From the NCBI RefSeq assembly GCF_003696265.1, contig NZ_RFFH01000003.1, positions 372,001 to 436,000 on the forward strand: a DNA stretch of 64,000 nt. The letters run 5' to 3'. Shown here one piece after another: positions 16,872 to 25,725 of this stretch (its first letter is position 1; every line of letters starts with the position of its first letter). Both the position numbers and the translations under genes were made by a program. A model generated the notes under the pieces. The model saw nothing but the letters and a program-made list of their open reading frames with translations, was not told the origin of the DNA and did no database searches. The stretch comes from Nocardia stercoris. GTDB lineage: Bacteria > Actinomycetota > Actinomycetes > Mycobacteriales > Mycobacteriaceae.

Positions 16872-17294
16872 TCACGGCAGGCGGTGTTCGGCCAGCCAGG
16901 TGCGGGCGCGGGCGGCGGAGGCGCGGCTGAGCCAGGCATCCTGGATGACCTCGGTCAGCTCGGCGAGGGTGAGTTCGCCGATTCTGCTGCCGCGCAACAG
17001 TACCGAGAGGTGTCCGGCGAAGTGGGCGGTGGTGAAGAACGGGGAGTTCTCGTCCTGGACCAGCGCCAGCTTGTCGGACTCCGACGGAACCCAGAAGACG
17101 ATCACGTCCGGGTAGCGCTCGCCGGAAACCGGGTCGACGGCATCGGGCCGGGGAGTACGGAAGAAGACGAAGGACTTCCTGCCCACCTGATAGACCGGAT
17201 TGCCTTGCGGCCCTTCGATGATCGTGACATGCGGCATGGCGGCGGCCACGTCGTGGACATCGGCGAGGCTAGCCGGGCGCGAAGGTTTCGGCAC
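16872..17294 (-). CDS. MmcQ/YjbR-family DUF protein
   Basis: Cytoplasmic protein of 140 residues matching the MmcQ/YjbR (CyaY-like fold) family: an opening DVHDVAAAMPHV, the YQVGRKSFVFFRTP strand, FWVPSESDKLALVQ, FFTTAHFAG and a C-terminal helix with IQDAWLSRA. Members bind DNA weakly or have no assigned role. I chose GTG 17294 (VPKPSRPASL) because family members start with about this length; further upstream the frame loses coding character. Confidence 0.8.
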   Translation of the reverse strand: MPKPSRPASLADVHDVAAAMPHVTIIEGPQGNPVYQVGRKSFVFFRTPRPDAVDPVSGERYPDVIVFWVPSESDKLALVQDENSPFFTTAHFAGHLSVLLRGSRIGELTLAELTEVIQDAWLSRASAARARTWLAEHRLP

Positions 17295-17579
17295 GCCCGC
17301 GAGTGTAGTGATGCGGCCGCGACGACAAGTCCGACGCGGCCCTCGTCGCCGGTACGGGACCGTCGCGGCCAGTACCCGATCAGCCGTAAAACTGAAGCCC
17401 CGCGCCGAGCGGCCGTGGTTCGAAGCCTCGTGCCGGTCGCCTGACTGGGATTTCACGATCCGCCGGTCCGGGCTGCCTGGACCGGCGGATCGGCCGCGGG
17501 TTCCCGCCGGGGTCTGGGCGTCGGATGGTTCACTGAGATCGAGATCGTCGACACCGCTCCCGGATGCGAGGAGGACGCC

Positions 17580-17885
17580 ATGGCTCGTCTCACTCCCAAA
17601 CGCCGACCGCGGCAGCGTGGACGCCGCCTGAACCCGCACGTCCACGGCTTCACCACCGCATCACCTACGCCGATCGTGGCCACCGTCGTGGTGCTGGTGG
17701 TCGGTGTGTTCCTCCTTCTGGCTGTGGGGACCGTCTACTTCGCGGTGTCCCCGCACCGGACCTCCGATCCCGCCGTGTTCCCCGCGACCAGCCCTCAGGC
17801 AGTGTCGGCCGTTGCCTCGCCGACCGTCGCGCCGCCCGCGCCGACGACCCAACCGCAGGTGTGCTTCCCGCTCGAGCCCTGCTGA
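17580..17885 (+). CDS. Small single-pass membrane protein
   Basis: Protein of 101 residues with a very basic N-terminus (LTPKRRPRQRGRR), one membrane helix (TPIVATVVVLVVGVFLLLAV, about 29-55) and a Pro/Thr/Ala-rich outer tail ending CFPLEPC, whose two cysteines could form a disulfide. GAGGAGGAC precedes the ATG at good spacing, which supports translation. No family recognised; stands alone. Confidence 0.65.
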   Translation: MARLTPKRRPRQRGRRLNPHVHGFTTASPTPIVATVVVLVVGVFLLLAVGTVYFAVSPHRTSDPAVFPATSPQAVSAVASPTVAPPAPTTQPQVCFPLEPC

Positions 17886-18229
17886 TCGCAGCCACTGATC
17901 GACCTGCTCGACTCCGAACAAGGGCGTGCAGCACGAACTCTGTTGCGCCCACAGCACAATCTGTCGGCTTCATGCCGCCTACCCATGCGCGTTCGGTCCG
18001 GATAACTTCCGGTCTGTTCGCCGAGCAGCCGAAAGGGACGGCGGCCCCGTCTGTACTGCGGCGACGAGTGCTGCCGGGACATGTATCGGCCGCGGTTCGA
18101 GGACCAGAAGGGCAGCGCGAAAACTTCGGGCACGGCCGAGAATCCGCGTCCTCGAAGTCGAGGAGGACGGCGACAAGCCGGAGGCGCCTTGCAGCGCGCC
18201 CCCGGCAAGGATCGAAAGCCTGGGTCCCG
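17886..18229. other. 344-bp gap with a degraded coding trace
   Basis: Between the small membrane protein and the end of the SARP gene. The first 120 bases have lower GC and look unconstrained. The rest contains the zinc-finger-like frame described separately. No promoter, hairpin or RNA gene seen. Confidence 0.5.
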
Positions 18230-18233
18230 CTAG
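18006..18233 (+). pseudogene. Possible zinc-finger gene remnant
   Basis: An open frame from just after a TAA at 18003 to TAG 18231 has no start codon before residue 27, yet reads VCSPSSRKGRRPRLYCGDECC then RDMYRPRFEDQKG. The GRRPRLYCGDECCR stretch resembles the second half of small GRPRxYCSxxCR zinc-finger proteins of actinobacteria and their phages. The first half would need a frameshift. Weak evidence, based on one motif. Confidence 0.25.
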
Positions 18234-21200
18234 TGATCTCGCGGTGACACAGCCTCGTGCAGTGCACGATCGGCGCCGGATCGGGCGTCGGCTGACCAGT
18301 GTGGTGCGTTCCATCGGTCGGCGATCTCGGCGGCCAGGGTGAAATGGGCTGTGGCTTCATCGAATCGGCGCAGGTACAGCGCTAGGTCGCCGAGGGTGTG
18401 GGCGACCGGGTGCAGGGCCAGGGAGAGGCTCGCCGCGCCGGCCGGTGGACTGTTGCGGTGTGGGAGCAGGGCCGTGTAGGTGTCTTCGGCGGCGCCGTGT
18501 TCGTCCAGCGCGATGATCGCCCGGGCGCGCAGGCACATCAGGAAGGTGTAGAAGAAGTCGGGGCGGATCGGGCTGGCCGACAGGCGGATTCGACGGGCTT
18601 CGGCGTCGTCGCCGGCGGCGTGCAGAGCGAGGGCGAGCAGGTCGGTGGCCAGCGGGCCGAAGGCCGCGTGGAGGGCGCGCACGTCGTCGAGGTGGTCGCC
18701 GAGGGTGCCGGTGTGGAGCCGGATCACTGCCAGGGCGAGGTCGAGAAAGCCTGCGGCGTGGACCGATCCGGCGGCCAGCAGACGTTCGGTGGCTTCGGTG
18801 TAGCCGCGTTCGGCCGCGGTGTATCGGCCCTCGACGAGTTCCAAGGTCGCCTGGGCGATCTCGGCGACACCGATCGCCTCCGGCATGCGATAGGCGCGGG
18901 CCAGATCCAGCGCTTCCGCGACCGTCCGGCGCATGGTTTCCGGATCGTTGGCGAGGGCCGCGGCGCAGGCGAGATTGTGCAGCCCGGTGACGCGGTAGAT
19001 GGGCAGGTCGTGCTCGACGCCGATCTCGAGCAGTTCGCGCGCATAGCCGACGCGCTCGGGCTCTCGGGTGCGCTGCTCGTGCCCGCGACCGTGGGAGTCG
19101 GGACAGGCCTCGTGCCCGAGGAGGTAGGCGCCCTCGTCGCGCTCAGGTTCGCGGACGAGGATCAGTAGGGCCGCTCCGCGCAGACGCGGGTCGGTGGCGA
19201 GGTCGAGCGCCTCGCGTGCGGCGGCCGCGACCGTCGGATCGTCTTCGCCCACCAGTTCGGCGGCGTAGGCGGTCAGCAGGCGGGAACGGACGTCGGGGGC
19301 GAGATCGGTTCGGTGCAGCAGGCGGCGCAGGCGTGCGACGATCGGCTGGTCGATCGTGCCGTAGGTGCGGGCCTGCCACGGGGTGGGTTCGGTCCAGGCG
19401 GTGAACGCGGCGATCATCAGGTCGTCGCGGCCGAGCGCTTCGGCGTACTCGACGGCTTGCTCGCGGGTGGCTCGGGCCGCGGCGACCGCGCCCGCTCTGA
19501 CCTGTGCGCGCAGCAGCCGGCCCAGCAGGCCGACGCGCTCGTCCGGATCGCTGGAGTTGGCGACGGCGTCGGTGAGCAGGCCGGCGGCGATGTCGTGGGC
19601 GTAGCGGGTCTCGGCGAGATCGGCTGCGCGCACGCAATAGTCGACAGCCTGCGGCAATCCGGCCCGCGCGTAGTGGTGGGCGAGCGCCGAGACGTCGCCG
19701 CTGCCTTCGAGTGCGGCCGCGATCCGGGCGTGCATCCTGGTCGCCCGCAACCGGCTCACGTCGGCGACCAGGGTGTCGCGGACGAGGGCGTGCACGAATC
19801 GCACCCGCCCGGGGCCGGGCTCGTCGAGCAATCCGGCGATCACGCCCGCGTCGAGTGCGTCGAGCACGCTGTCCTCGTCGGCGTCGGCGGCCCGCACCAG
19901 GACGTCCACCGAACTCTCCCGACCGGCGACCGCCGCCCACCGCAGCACCGCCACGCCACGCTCGGGGAGCCGAGCGAGCCTGCGCCGCAACACATCCCGC
20001 ACGCCGTCGGGCACCTCGGACAGCGCGACCAGCGCTCCCTCGCCACTGAGCAGCCGCGCGCTCTCCCGCACATAGAACGGATTGCCACCGGTCCGTTCGG
20101 CGATCCCGGCGACCGTCGCGTCGTCGGCCGCGCACTCGGCCCGCACGAGTTCCGCGACGGCGTCGGTGTCGAGCCCGGCCAGATCCAACCGCAGCGGCGC
20201 GGTGCGGGCCAGGGAACCGAGTGTGCCGGTGAGGCGTTCGCTCTCGTCGCCGCGGTAGGCCGCCACCACCAGGATCGGGGCCCGCAGCCCCACACCACCG
20301 GCGAGCAGTTCCAGGGTCACGCTGTCCGCCCAGTGCAGATCGTCGAGTACCACCGCGACCGGCTGTTCGGCGGCGGCCGCGGTGAGCCATTCCCACACGG
20401 CCCGGCGCAACCGGAACCGCCCGGCCGCCGCGTCACCGTCGACCACCCCGGAGTCGTGCAGCAGCGGTGCCAGATCGTCGGCGAGTGCGCCTGGCGGGCA
20501 ACTCGCAGCCACCGCCGGCAGTGCCTCGACCCACGCCCATGCCGGTGGCGCGCCGTCGAGTTCGGGACTGCGGCCGGCGGCTACCAGCCATCCGTCCCGC
20601 CCGAGCCGTGCACGGAGTTGTTCGAGCAGCGTCGACTTCCCGAGTCCGGCCTCGCCGGTGACGAGCGCGACCCGCACCCCGTCGACTGCGGCCTCCCCCG
20701 CGGCGGCCACCAGTGCGTCGAGTTCACGGTCCCGGCCCACGAAGCTCGCCGCGCGGGCCGGATCGCCGTGCGGGCCGGTCGACCACAGACCGCCACCGTC
20801 CACGGGCACCTGGGCGTCCTCGACGCGATTGTCGTGGACCGGCTCGACGAAGCCCGGGTGCTGCTGCACCGGCATTCGTGACGACGTCGTGTTCGATTGC
20901 GCCCCAGCCGATTCCGCACTGCCGGGTCGCCGGTCGTCGCGCTCCTGCGCCGGGCCTGTCCGGTCTTGCGCCTGTCCTGCGTTCGCCTGCACCGGGTTTG
21001 CCGTCTCGCGCCGTAATTCTTCTTGGGCCTGTGGCTGTTTCGCTCTGGCACCCATCGGATTCGCCTGCAGCGGTTCCCCGTCCGCGCGCACCAGTCCCGG
21101 GCGGTCGCGCTGCTGTCCTGCGGTGGTGTGCGCCGGGTACCGGGAGTCGGTGTCTCGCCGTGCGGGTTCCGTGGTGTCGCGCACCGGAGCCGGTGGGACG

Positions 21201-21964
21201 GCGGCGCGCAGCACGTCGGTGCGCTGGGCCAGGATCGCGGCTTCCAGTTCCACCAGGTCCGGGCCCGGATCGAGACCCAGTTCGTCGGCCAGGGTCGTGC
21301 GCGCGCGGCGCAGGGCGGCCAGGGCGTCGGCTTGGCGGCCGCTGCCCCAGAGGGCGAGAACGAGCAGGCGCCAGCCTGCTTCGCGCAGTGGCTCGTCGCG
21401 GGTGAGGCTTTCGGCTTCGGGCACCACCGCGGCGGGATCGCCGAGCCGCAGTCCGGCCGCGACTCGCAGTTCGCGGGCCACCACGCGCAGTTCGTCCAGC
21501 CGGGCGATCTCGGGTGCCGCCCACGGCTCGTCGGCGAATTCGGCGAACGCCGGCCCCTGCCACAGTGCCAGCGCCGCCGTCAACCGGTCACGGGCGGCAC
21601 GCGGGTCGGCGACCGCACGGGCCTGGTCAAGCAATTCCTCGAAGCGCCACGCGTCGACTCCGGCGGGCGGCAGCCGCAGCGCGTAGCCGGGCGCGGCGCT
21701 GACCAGCAGCCGAGCCGGGCTGCGGGGTGCGCGGCCGGGTTCCAACAGTCGGCGCAGGTTGGACACATACGCCTGCAACGAGGTGAGCGCCCGGCCCGGC
21801 GGTTCGCCGCGCCACAGGTCGTCGACGAGTCGGTCGACCGACACGACCTGCCCCCGCGCGGCCACCAGCAGGGCCAGCACCCCACGCTGGCGCGGCCCGC
21901 CGAGCGGCACCCGCTCATCGCCGTTCTCGGCCGCGAACGAACCCAATACCCGGAGCAAGATCAT
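18230..21964 (-). CDS. SARP/AfsR-type transcriptional regulator with ATPase and TPR-like regions
   Basis: Large regulator of 1244 residues. Order: OmpR-type winged helix (about 1-95; LRVLGSFAAENGDERVPLGG, RQRGVLALLVAARGQVVSVD), bacterial transcriptional activation domain (95-245), a low-complexity Gln/Pro/Arg linker (about 260-400), an AAA/STAND ATPase with Walker A GEAGLGKST (near 440) and Walker B VVLDDLHWAD (near 543), then alpha-helical repeats to the end. There is no C-terminal LuxR HTH. Such proteins activate secondary-metabolite or stress genes in response to unknown signals. ATG 21964 (MILLRVLG) was chosen as the family start. Divergent from the DUF4267 gene. Confidence 0.92.
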   Translation of the reverse strand: MILLRVLGSFAAENGDERVPLGGPRQRGVLALLVAARGQVVSVDRLVDDLWRGEPPGRALTSLQAYVSNLRRLLEPGRAPRSPARLLVSAAPGYALRLPPAGVDAWRFEELLDQARAVADPRAARDRLTAALALWQGPAFAEFADEPWAAPEIARLDELRVVARELRVAAGLRLGDPAAVVPEAESLTRDEPLREAGWRLLVLALWGSGRQADALAALRRARTTLADELGLDPGPDLVELEAAILAQRTDVLRAAVPPAPVRDTTEPARRDTDSRYPAHTTAGQQRDRPGLVRADGEPLQANPMGARAKQPQAQEELRRETANPVQANAGQAQDRTGPAQERDDRRPGSAESAGAQSNTTSSRMPVQQHPGFVEPVHDNRVEDAQVPVDGGGLWSTGPHGDPARAASFVGRDRELDALVAAAGEAAVDGVRVALVTGEAGLGKSTLLEQLRARLGRDGWLVAAGRSPELDGAPPAWAWVEALPAVAASCPPGALADDLAPLLHDSGVVDGDAAAGRFRLRRAVWEWLTAAAAEQPVAVVLDDLHWADSVTLELLAGGVGLRAPILVVAAYRGDESERLTGTLGSLARTAPLRLDLAGLDTDAVAELVRAECAADDATVAGIAERTGGNPFYVRESARLLSGEGALVALSEVPDGVRDVLRRRLARLPERGVAVLRWAAVAGRESSVDVLVRAADADEDSVLDALDAGVIAGLLDEPGPGRVRFVHALVRDTLVADVSRLRATRMHARIAAALEGSGDVSALAHHYARAGLPQAVDYCVRAADLAETRYAHDIAAGLLTDAVANSSDPDERVGLLGRLLRAQVRAGAVAAARATREQAVEYAEALGRDDLMIAAFTAWTEPTPWQARTYGTIDQPIVARLRRLLHRTDLAPDVRSRLLTAYAAELVGEDDPTVAAAAREALDLATDPRLRGAALLILVREPERDEGAYLLGHEACPDSHGRGHEQRTREPERVGYARELLEIGVEHDLPIYRVTGLHNLACAAALANDPETMRRTVAEALDLARAYRMPEAIGVAEIAQATLELVEGRYTAAERGYTEATERLLAAGSVHAAGFLDLALAVIRLHTGTLGDHLDDVRALHAAFGPLATDLLALALHAAGDDAEARRIRLSASPIRPDFFYTFLMCLRARAIIALDEHGAAEDTYTALLPHRNSPPAGAASLSLALHPVAHTLGDLALYLRRFDEATAHFTLAAEIADRWNAPHWSADARSGADRALHEAVSPRDH

Positions 21965-22097
21965 GACCCGGCCGATGGTACGCGCGGTGGCGGGCACCGC
22001 TCCAAGTCACCTCCAAGTGCCCTCCAACAGCGCGAGCGCACTCTCGGTACATCGAACGAACGCCGCCTCCCGCGGCCCGAACCCAAGGACAAAAGTC

Positions 22098-22538
22098 ATG
22101 TCGCTCAAGACCGTCAACAACATCCTCACCGCCTCCGGTGTCCTCTTCATGCTCTACGTCGGCGTGTCCTACATCCTGACCCCGGCGACCATCGCACCCG
22201 GGTTCGGCCTGCCGACCTGGCCCGCCGGCGACGGCGGCGGCTTCCTGATCGAGAAGGGCATCCTGGATGTCGTGACCGTGCTGGTGCCGGCCGTCCTGCT
22301 GCTGACCGGACACCGCCGCGCGCTGGGCTTGACCATGCTGGTGGAGTCGCTCGCTCCGTTCGGCGACATGACCAACGTGCTCGCCCACCACGGTTCCACC
22401 GCGACCGCGTTCGGTGTGCACGGCCTGACCGCCGTACTGGTCGCCGTCACCGGCCTGCTCATCCTGCACGAAACCCGCGGTGCCGCTGCGGCTTCCGTGA
22501 AGGGCTCGGCATCCGCTCCGGTCCCCGCGCTGAGCTGA
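22098..22538 (+). CDS. DUF4267 integral membrane protein
   Basis: Small membrane protein of 146 residues with four hydrophobic segments, matching the DUF4267 pattern (IEKGILDVVTVLVPAVLLLT, then HRRALGLTML and FGDMTNVLAHHGS). AAGGAC lies before ATG 22098. It is divergent from the SARP-type regulator, which may control it. The family has no known function. Confidence 0.8.
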   Translation: MSLKTVNNILTASGVLFMLYVGVSYILTPATIAPGFGLPTWPAGDGGGFLIEKGILDVVTVLVPAVLLLTGHRRALGLTMLVESLAPFGDMTNVLAHHGSTATAFGVHGLTAVLVAVTGLLILHETRGAAAASVKGSASAPVPALS

Positions 22539-22739
22539 ACCCGAACCTCGACACCCCCATCGCGTCGGCACCACCGGATTCCGGAGGTGCCGGCGCGAAA
22601 CGTTTTGTGTCCTACCGAGTCGCACTCCGGCCGCACCCGGTGCAGCCGCCGCCTGATCACTCTCGCCTACGCCCACCTCGACACGGCGGCACGATCGCCC
22701 TTTCCGGTCACTCACGCCCAGCCGTCGTAGGCTCCACCC

Positions 22740-23459
22740 GTGCAGAACGAGAGCGGCTCGCCGCACACGCAGCACGAACCACACGACCCCGGGATGGCCG
22801 GGCGGCTCAACTGGTTGCGGGCGGGCGTGCTCGGCGCGAACGACGGGATCGTCTCGGTGGCCGGCATCGTCGTCGGTGTCGCCGCCGCGACCACCGACCG
22901 CGGCGAGATCCTCACCGCCGGTATCGCGGGCCTGACCGCGGGCGCGGTGTCGATGGCGCTGGGCGAGTATTTGTCGGTGAGCACACAGCGTGACAGCGAG
23001 CGGGCGGTCCTGCACTTGGAGCGCCGGGAACTGGCCGAACAGCCCGACGCCGAACTGGCCGAGCTGACCGCCATTTACGAGGCCAAGGGCCTTTCACCCG
23101 CGACCGCGCGCACGGTGGCGCGGGAACTGACCGACAACGACGCGTTCACCGCGCACGCCGAGGCGGAACTCGGCCTGGACCCGAAGGCGCTCACCAACCC
23201 GTTCGAGGCGGCGTTGTCGTCGGCCCTGTCGTTCACCATCGGCGCGATCCTCCCGCTGCTGGCCATCCTGACCCCGCCGACGATGCGGGTACCGATCACG
23301 GTGGCCGCCGTCCTCGCGGCGTTGGCGGGGACGGGGGCGGTCGGCGCGGTGCTGGGCTCGGCGCCGGTGTGGCGGGCCACGATTCGTGTCCTGGTGGGTG
23401 GTGCCGCGGCCATGGCGATCACCTACGGCATCGGACACCTGGTGGGGACCGCGCTGTAG
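22740..23459 (+). CDS. VIT1/CCC1-family iron/manganese transporter
   Basis: Membrane protein of 239 residues, about five helices. The first helix shows the family signature LRAGVLGANDGIVSVAGIVV and the second GLTAGAVSMALGEYLSVSTQ, both with the conserved metal-path residues. The cytoplasmic loop (ERRELAEQPDAELAELTAIY, rich in Glu) is the usual metal-binding region. Probably exports Fe2+ or Mn2+. Start GTG 22740. No metal-responsive element seen upstream. Confidence 0.9.
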   Translation: MQNESGSPHTQHEPHDPGMAGRLNWLRAGVLGANDGIVSVAGIVVGVAAATTDRGEILTAGIAGLTAGAVSMALGEYLSVSTQRDSERAVLHLERRELAEQPDAELAELTAIYEAKGLSPATARTVARELTDNDAFTAHAEAELGLDPKALTNPFEAALSSALSFTIGAILPLLAILTPPTMRVPITVAAVLAALAGTGAVGAVLGSAPVWRATIRVLVGGAAAMAITYGIGHLVGTAL

Positions 23460-23518
23460 TCGGCGGTTCACGCTCGGCCGCACCTACTTCGCGCACTGCG
23501 ATCGTGGTGCCGGCACAG

Positions 23519-24442
23519 CTAGGGAACCAGCACGACCTTGCCGAGGTTGCGGCGGGACTCGATCATCTCGTGCGCGCGGGCGGCCTCGCGGAGCGGGACC
23601 TCGGCGTATACCCGCGGCCGGACGGTCCTGGCGCGGTGGAGTTCCCAGAGCTCGTCGCGCCAGCGCGCATACATCTCGGGCTTGCCCCGCGCGATCGCCG
23701 CCATCTGGAAACCGATCGCGCAGGCACCACGTGCCAGCAGTTCGTAGGCGTCGATCATGCCGCCGCCCGAGCTGAACGCGACCAGCCGGCCAGCCGGGGC
23801 GAGGGAACGCACGGCGGGGCCGAGCAGTTCGCCACCGACGCCGTCGAGAACGATATCGACCGGCTCGCCCCACGAGTGGTCGGCGTAGTGCACGACCTCG
23901 TCGGCGCCCAGGCCTCGGACGAATTCGGCCTTGTCGATGTCGCCGACGGCGGCGACTACCCGGCCGGCCCCGGCCGCTTTCGCGTATTGCACGGCGAGCG
24001 ACCCGACGGCACTCGCCGCGGCGGTGATCAGAACCGTGTCGCCGGGTTGCGCGCGGGCCGCCTCGTACGCGCCGCGCGCCACGAGGCCACTGCGTACCAG
24101 GGCGACTGCCTCGACCGCGGTCGCCCGGTCGGGTATGCGGGAGGCCATGGTGTGGTGCAGCAGAACCTGTTCGGAGTAGCCGTGCCCGAAGCACAGACCG
24201 GTGACCTGGTCGCCGACGGTGAAATCGGTGACGTCCGGTCCCATGGCGATCACCGTGCCGGCGACTTCGCCACCGAGCGGGCCGGGAGTATCCGCCTCGC
24301 GTACCTTGCGCACCATGGGCAGTGTCACGCCGATGGCGCGCGCCTCGATCAGTAGTTCACCCGGCCCGGGGGTCGGCGGTGCGACCTCCTCGGTGAACAG
24401 AACCTCTGGGCCGCCGCTGGTTTCGTATCGAACGCGAAGCAC
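23519..24442 (-). CDS. Quinone reductase / zinc-independent MDR alcohol dehydrogenase
   Basis: NADPH-dependent medium-chain reductase of 307 residues: GroES-like domain (1-120; GGEVAGTVIAMGPDVTDFTV) and Rossmann domain with the AAASAVGSLAVQYAKAAGA loop. The catalytic-zinc Cys/His set is missing, as in quinone oxidoreductases. GTG 24442 was chosen because AGGAGG sits 5 bases before it; longer versions run into the operator. Divergent from a MarR gene with two palindromes between, so it is very likely induced when MarR senses a quinone or other electrophile. Confidence 0.88.
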   Translation of the reverse strand: MLRVRYETSGGPEVLFTEEVAPPTPGPGELLIEARAIGVTLPMVRKVREADTPGPLGGEVAGTVIAMGPDVTDFTVGDQVTGLCFGHGYSEQVLLHHTMASRIPDRATAVEAVALVRSGLVARGAYEAARAQPGDTVLITAAASAVGSLAVQYAKAAGAGRVVAAVGDIDKAEFVRGLGADEVVHYADHSWGEPVDIVLDGVGGELLGPAVRSLAPAGRLVAFSSGGGMIDAYELLARGACAIGFQMAAIARGKPEMYARWRDELWELHRARTVRPRVYAEVPLREAARAHEMIESRRNLGKVVLVP

Positions 24443-24463
24443 GCGCACCTCCTGCCGGAAATT

Positions 24464-24534
24464 CATTGGAAGTTCCAATGATCATTCGACCGTAACCGGT
24501 ATTCATTGGAATGTCCAACGATTGGCGATAGTCT
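24464..24534. promoter_or_regulatory. Two MarR operators and the marR promoter
   Basis: CATTGGAA-G-TTCCAATG (24464-24480) is a perfect 17-bp palindrome; a second, CATTGGAATGTCCAACG (24504-24520), has one arm mismatch. Their starts are 40 bp apart. TTGGAA (24506-24511), 17 bp, TAGTCT (24529-24534) is a promoter for marR and overlaps the second site, so the gene should be autoregulated. The first site is placed to block the reductase. Confidence 0.65.
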
Positions 24535-24540
24535 GAGGCC

Positions 24541-24975
24541 ATGAGCGAGCCGCGCTTCCTGACCCACATCCAGACCCTGCCCAGCTGGCTGGCCGGACGA
24601 GTAGCAGACCGCGGCCGCGAACTGGTCGCCGCTGCCATCGCCGCGGAGGGCCTGAAGCTGCCCCAACACGCCGTACTCGCGGCCGTTGCCGAATGCGGGC
24701 CGATCGCGCAGGCCGATCTGGTCCGCCTGCTGCGCTTCGACCCGAAAGACATGGTCGTGCTGATCAACCACCTCGAGCATGCCGGGCTGGCCGCACGCCG
24801 GCCCGACCCCCACGACCGCCGCAAGAATGCGGTAACGGCGACATCACGCGGGCTGGAAGTCCTGGATCGATGCGCCCGGCTGGCCGAGGACGCGAATGCA
24901 GAACTACTGGCATCGCTGACCGATGCCGAGACCCGGCAGCTGATGCAGCTGATGGACCGCGTGCACCGAGGCTGA
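24541..24975 (+). CDS. MarR family repressor
   Basis: Winged-helix regulator of 144 residues. Recognition region IAQADLVRLLRFDPKDMVVL followed by the wing with the family motif DPHDRRKNAVTATSRG. The length is normal. It is divergent from the quinone reductase and has palindromic sites in between. Ligand unknown; a quinone-type compound is suggested by the target. Confidence 0.92.
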   Translation: MSEPRFLTHIQTLPSWLAGRVADRGRELVAAAIAAEGLKLPQHAVLAAVAECGPIAQADLVRLLRFDPKDMVVLINHLEHAGLAARRPDPHDRRKNAVTATSRGLEVLDRCARLAEDANAELLASLTDAETRQLMQLMDRVHRG

Positions 24976-24986
24976 CGCGGTACCGC

Positions 24987-25604
24987 TCAGACCACCGAGA
25001 ACGACTGCGGCAGTGGCGATCTCCCGGTCAGGGCGGCCAAGACCGTAGTGCCCGCACCGACCAGCACCGCGATGCGGGTAGCCAGCACGGCCGCATCCTC
25101 GAGGACCTCGCTCGGCGGGTCGTAGGCGAGGCCGGTCGCGCGGGCGATATCGAGGCTGTGGACGGCGAGTTCGAACACCCGGGTGGTCAGGTAGGGGTAC
25201 AGGCGCATGCCGCGGCCGCCGATCACGGTGATCAGCCGGTCCTCGGCGCCGCGGACCGCTGCGGTCGCGGTGGCCACCAGGGTGTCGACCGCGTCGGCCG
25301 GGTTCGCGCCGAGTTCCGCGCCCGCACTGCGGCCCCGCTCGACGATGTCGGCGCTGCCCAGCTGCGCGGACACCGCGCGGACCATGGCGTAGTACTCGTG
25401 GGCGCTGGTCACGTCCTCGACCTGCGCCGGCTGGTGGATGTAGGTGCTGGTGGTGATCAGCGACCGCGAGGTGTGCCCGACCAGCGACCGCAGGTCCCAG
25501 TCCCCCAGACCCGGTCCGTCCCAAGCGTTCTCGGGAATCGACCGGACCAGCTCGGCGAAACTGTGGGCAGCCGATACGAACAGGTGTACGGGATCGTCGG
25601 GCAT
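24987..25604 (-). CDS. DinB-fold, mycothiol-dependent maleylpyruvate isomerase-like protein
   Basis: Protein of 205 residues resembling the TIGR03086/MDMPI N-terminal family of actinobacterial DinB-fold metal proteins. Features: WDLRSLVGHTSRSL with the first His, and RVFELAVHSLDIARATGL with a second His, typical metal/thiol-binding positions. Members use mycothiol or have unknown thiol chemistry. Convergent with marR (11 bp). Confidence 0.75.
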   Translation of the reverse strand: MPDDPVHLFVSAAHSFAELVRSIPENAWDGPGLGDWDLRSLVGHTSRSLITTSTYIHQPAQVEDVTSAHEYYAMVRAVSAQLGSADIVERGRSAGAELGANPADAVDTLVATATAAVRGAEDRLITVIGGRGMRLYPYLTTRVFELAVHSLDIARATGLAYDPPSEVLEDAAVLATRIAVLVGAGTTVLAALTGRSPLPQSFSVV

Positions 25605-25685
25605 CTCCCGAACCTACCGAAACCGCGTGCCGCTCACCAGCAGCCGTGCGCCGATCCTCGGCCCCTTCGAGCGCGGGGACCACCC

Positions 25686-25716
25686 CCGCCACCCGTTCCG
25701 CAGCGACGGGTGGCGG
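25686..25716 (-). terminator. Hairpin terminator after the GH1 gene
   Basis: A perfect 11-bp stem (CCGCCACCCGT with its complement, one more C-G outside) and 9-base loop lies 9 bases past the GH1 stop. No T-run follows. Confidence 0.5.
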
Positions 25717-25725
25717 CCGGTGGGG

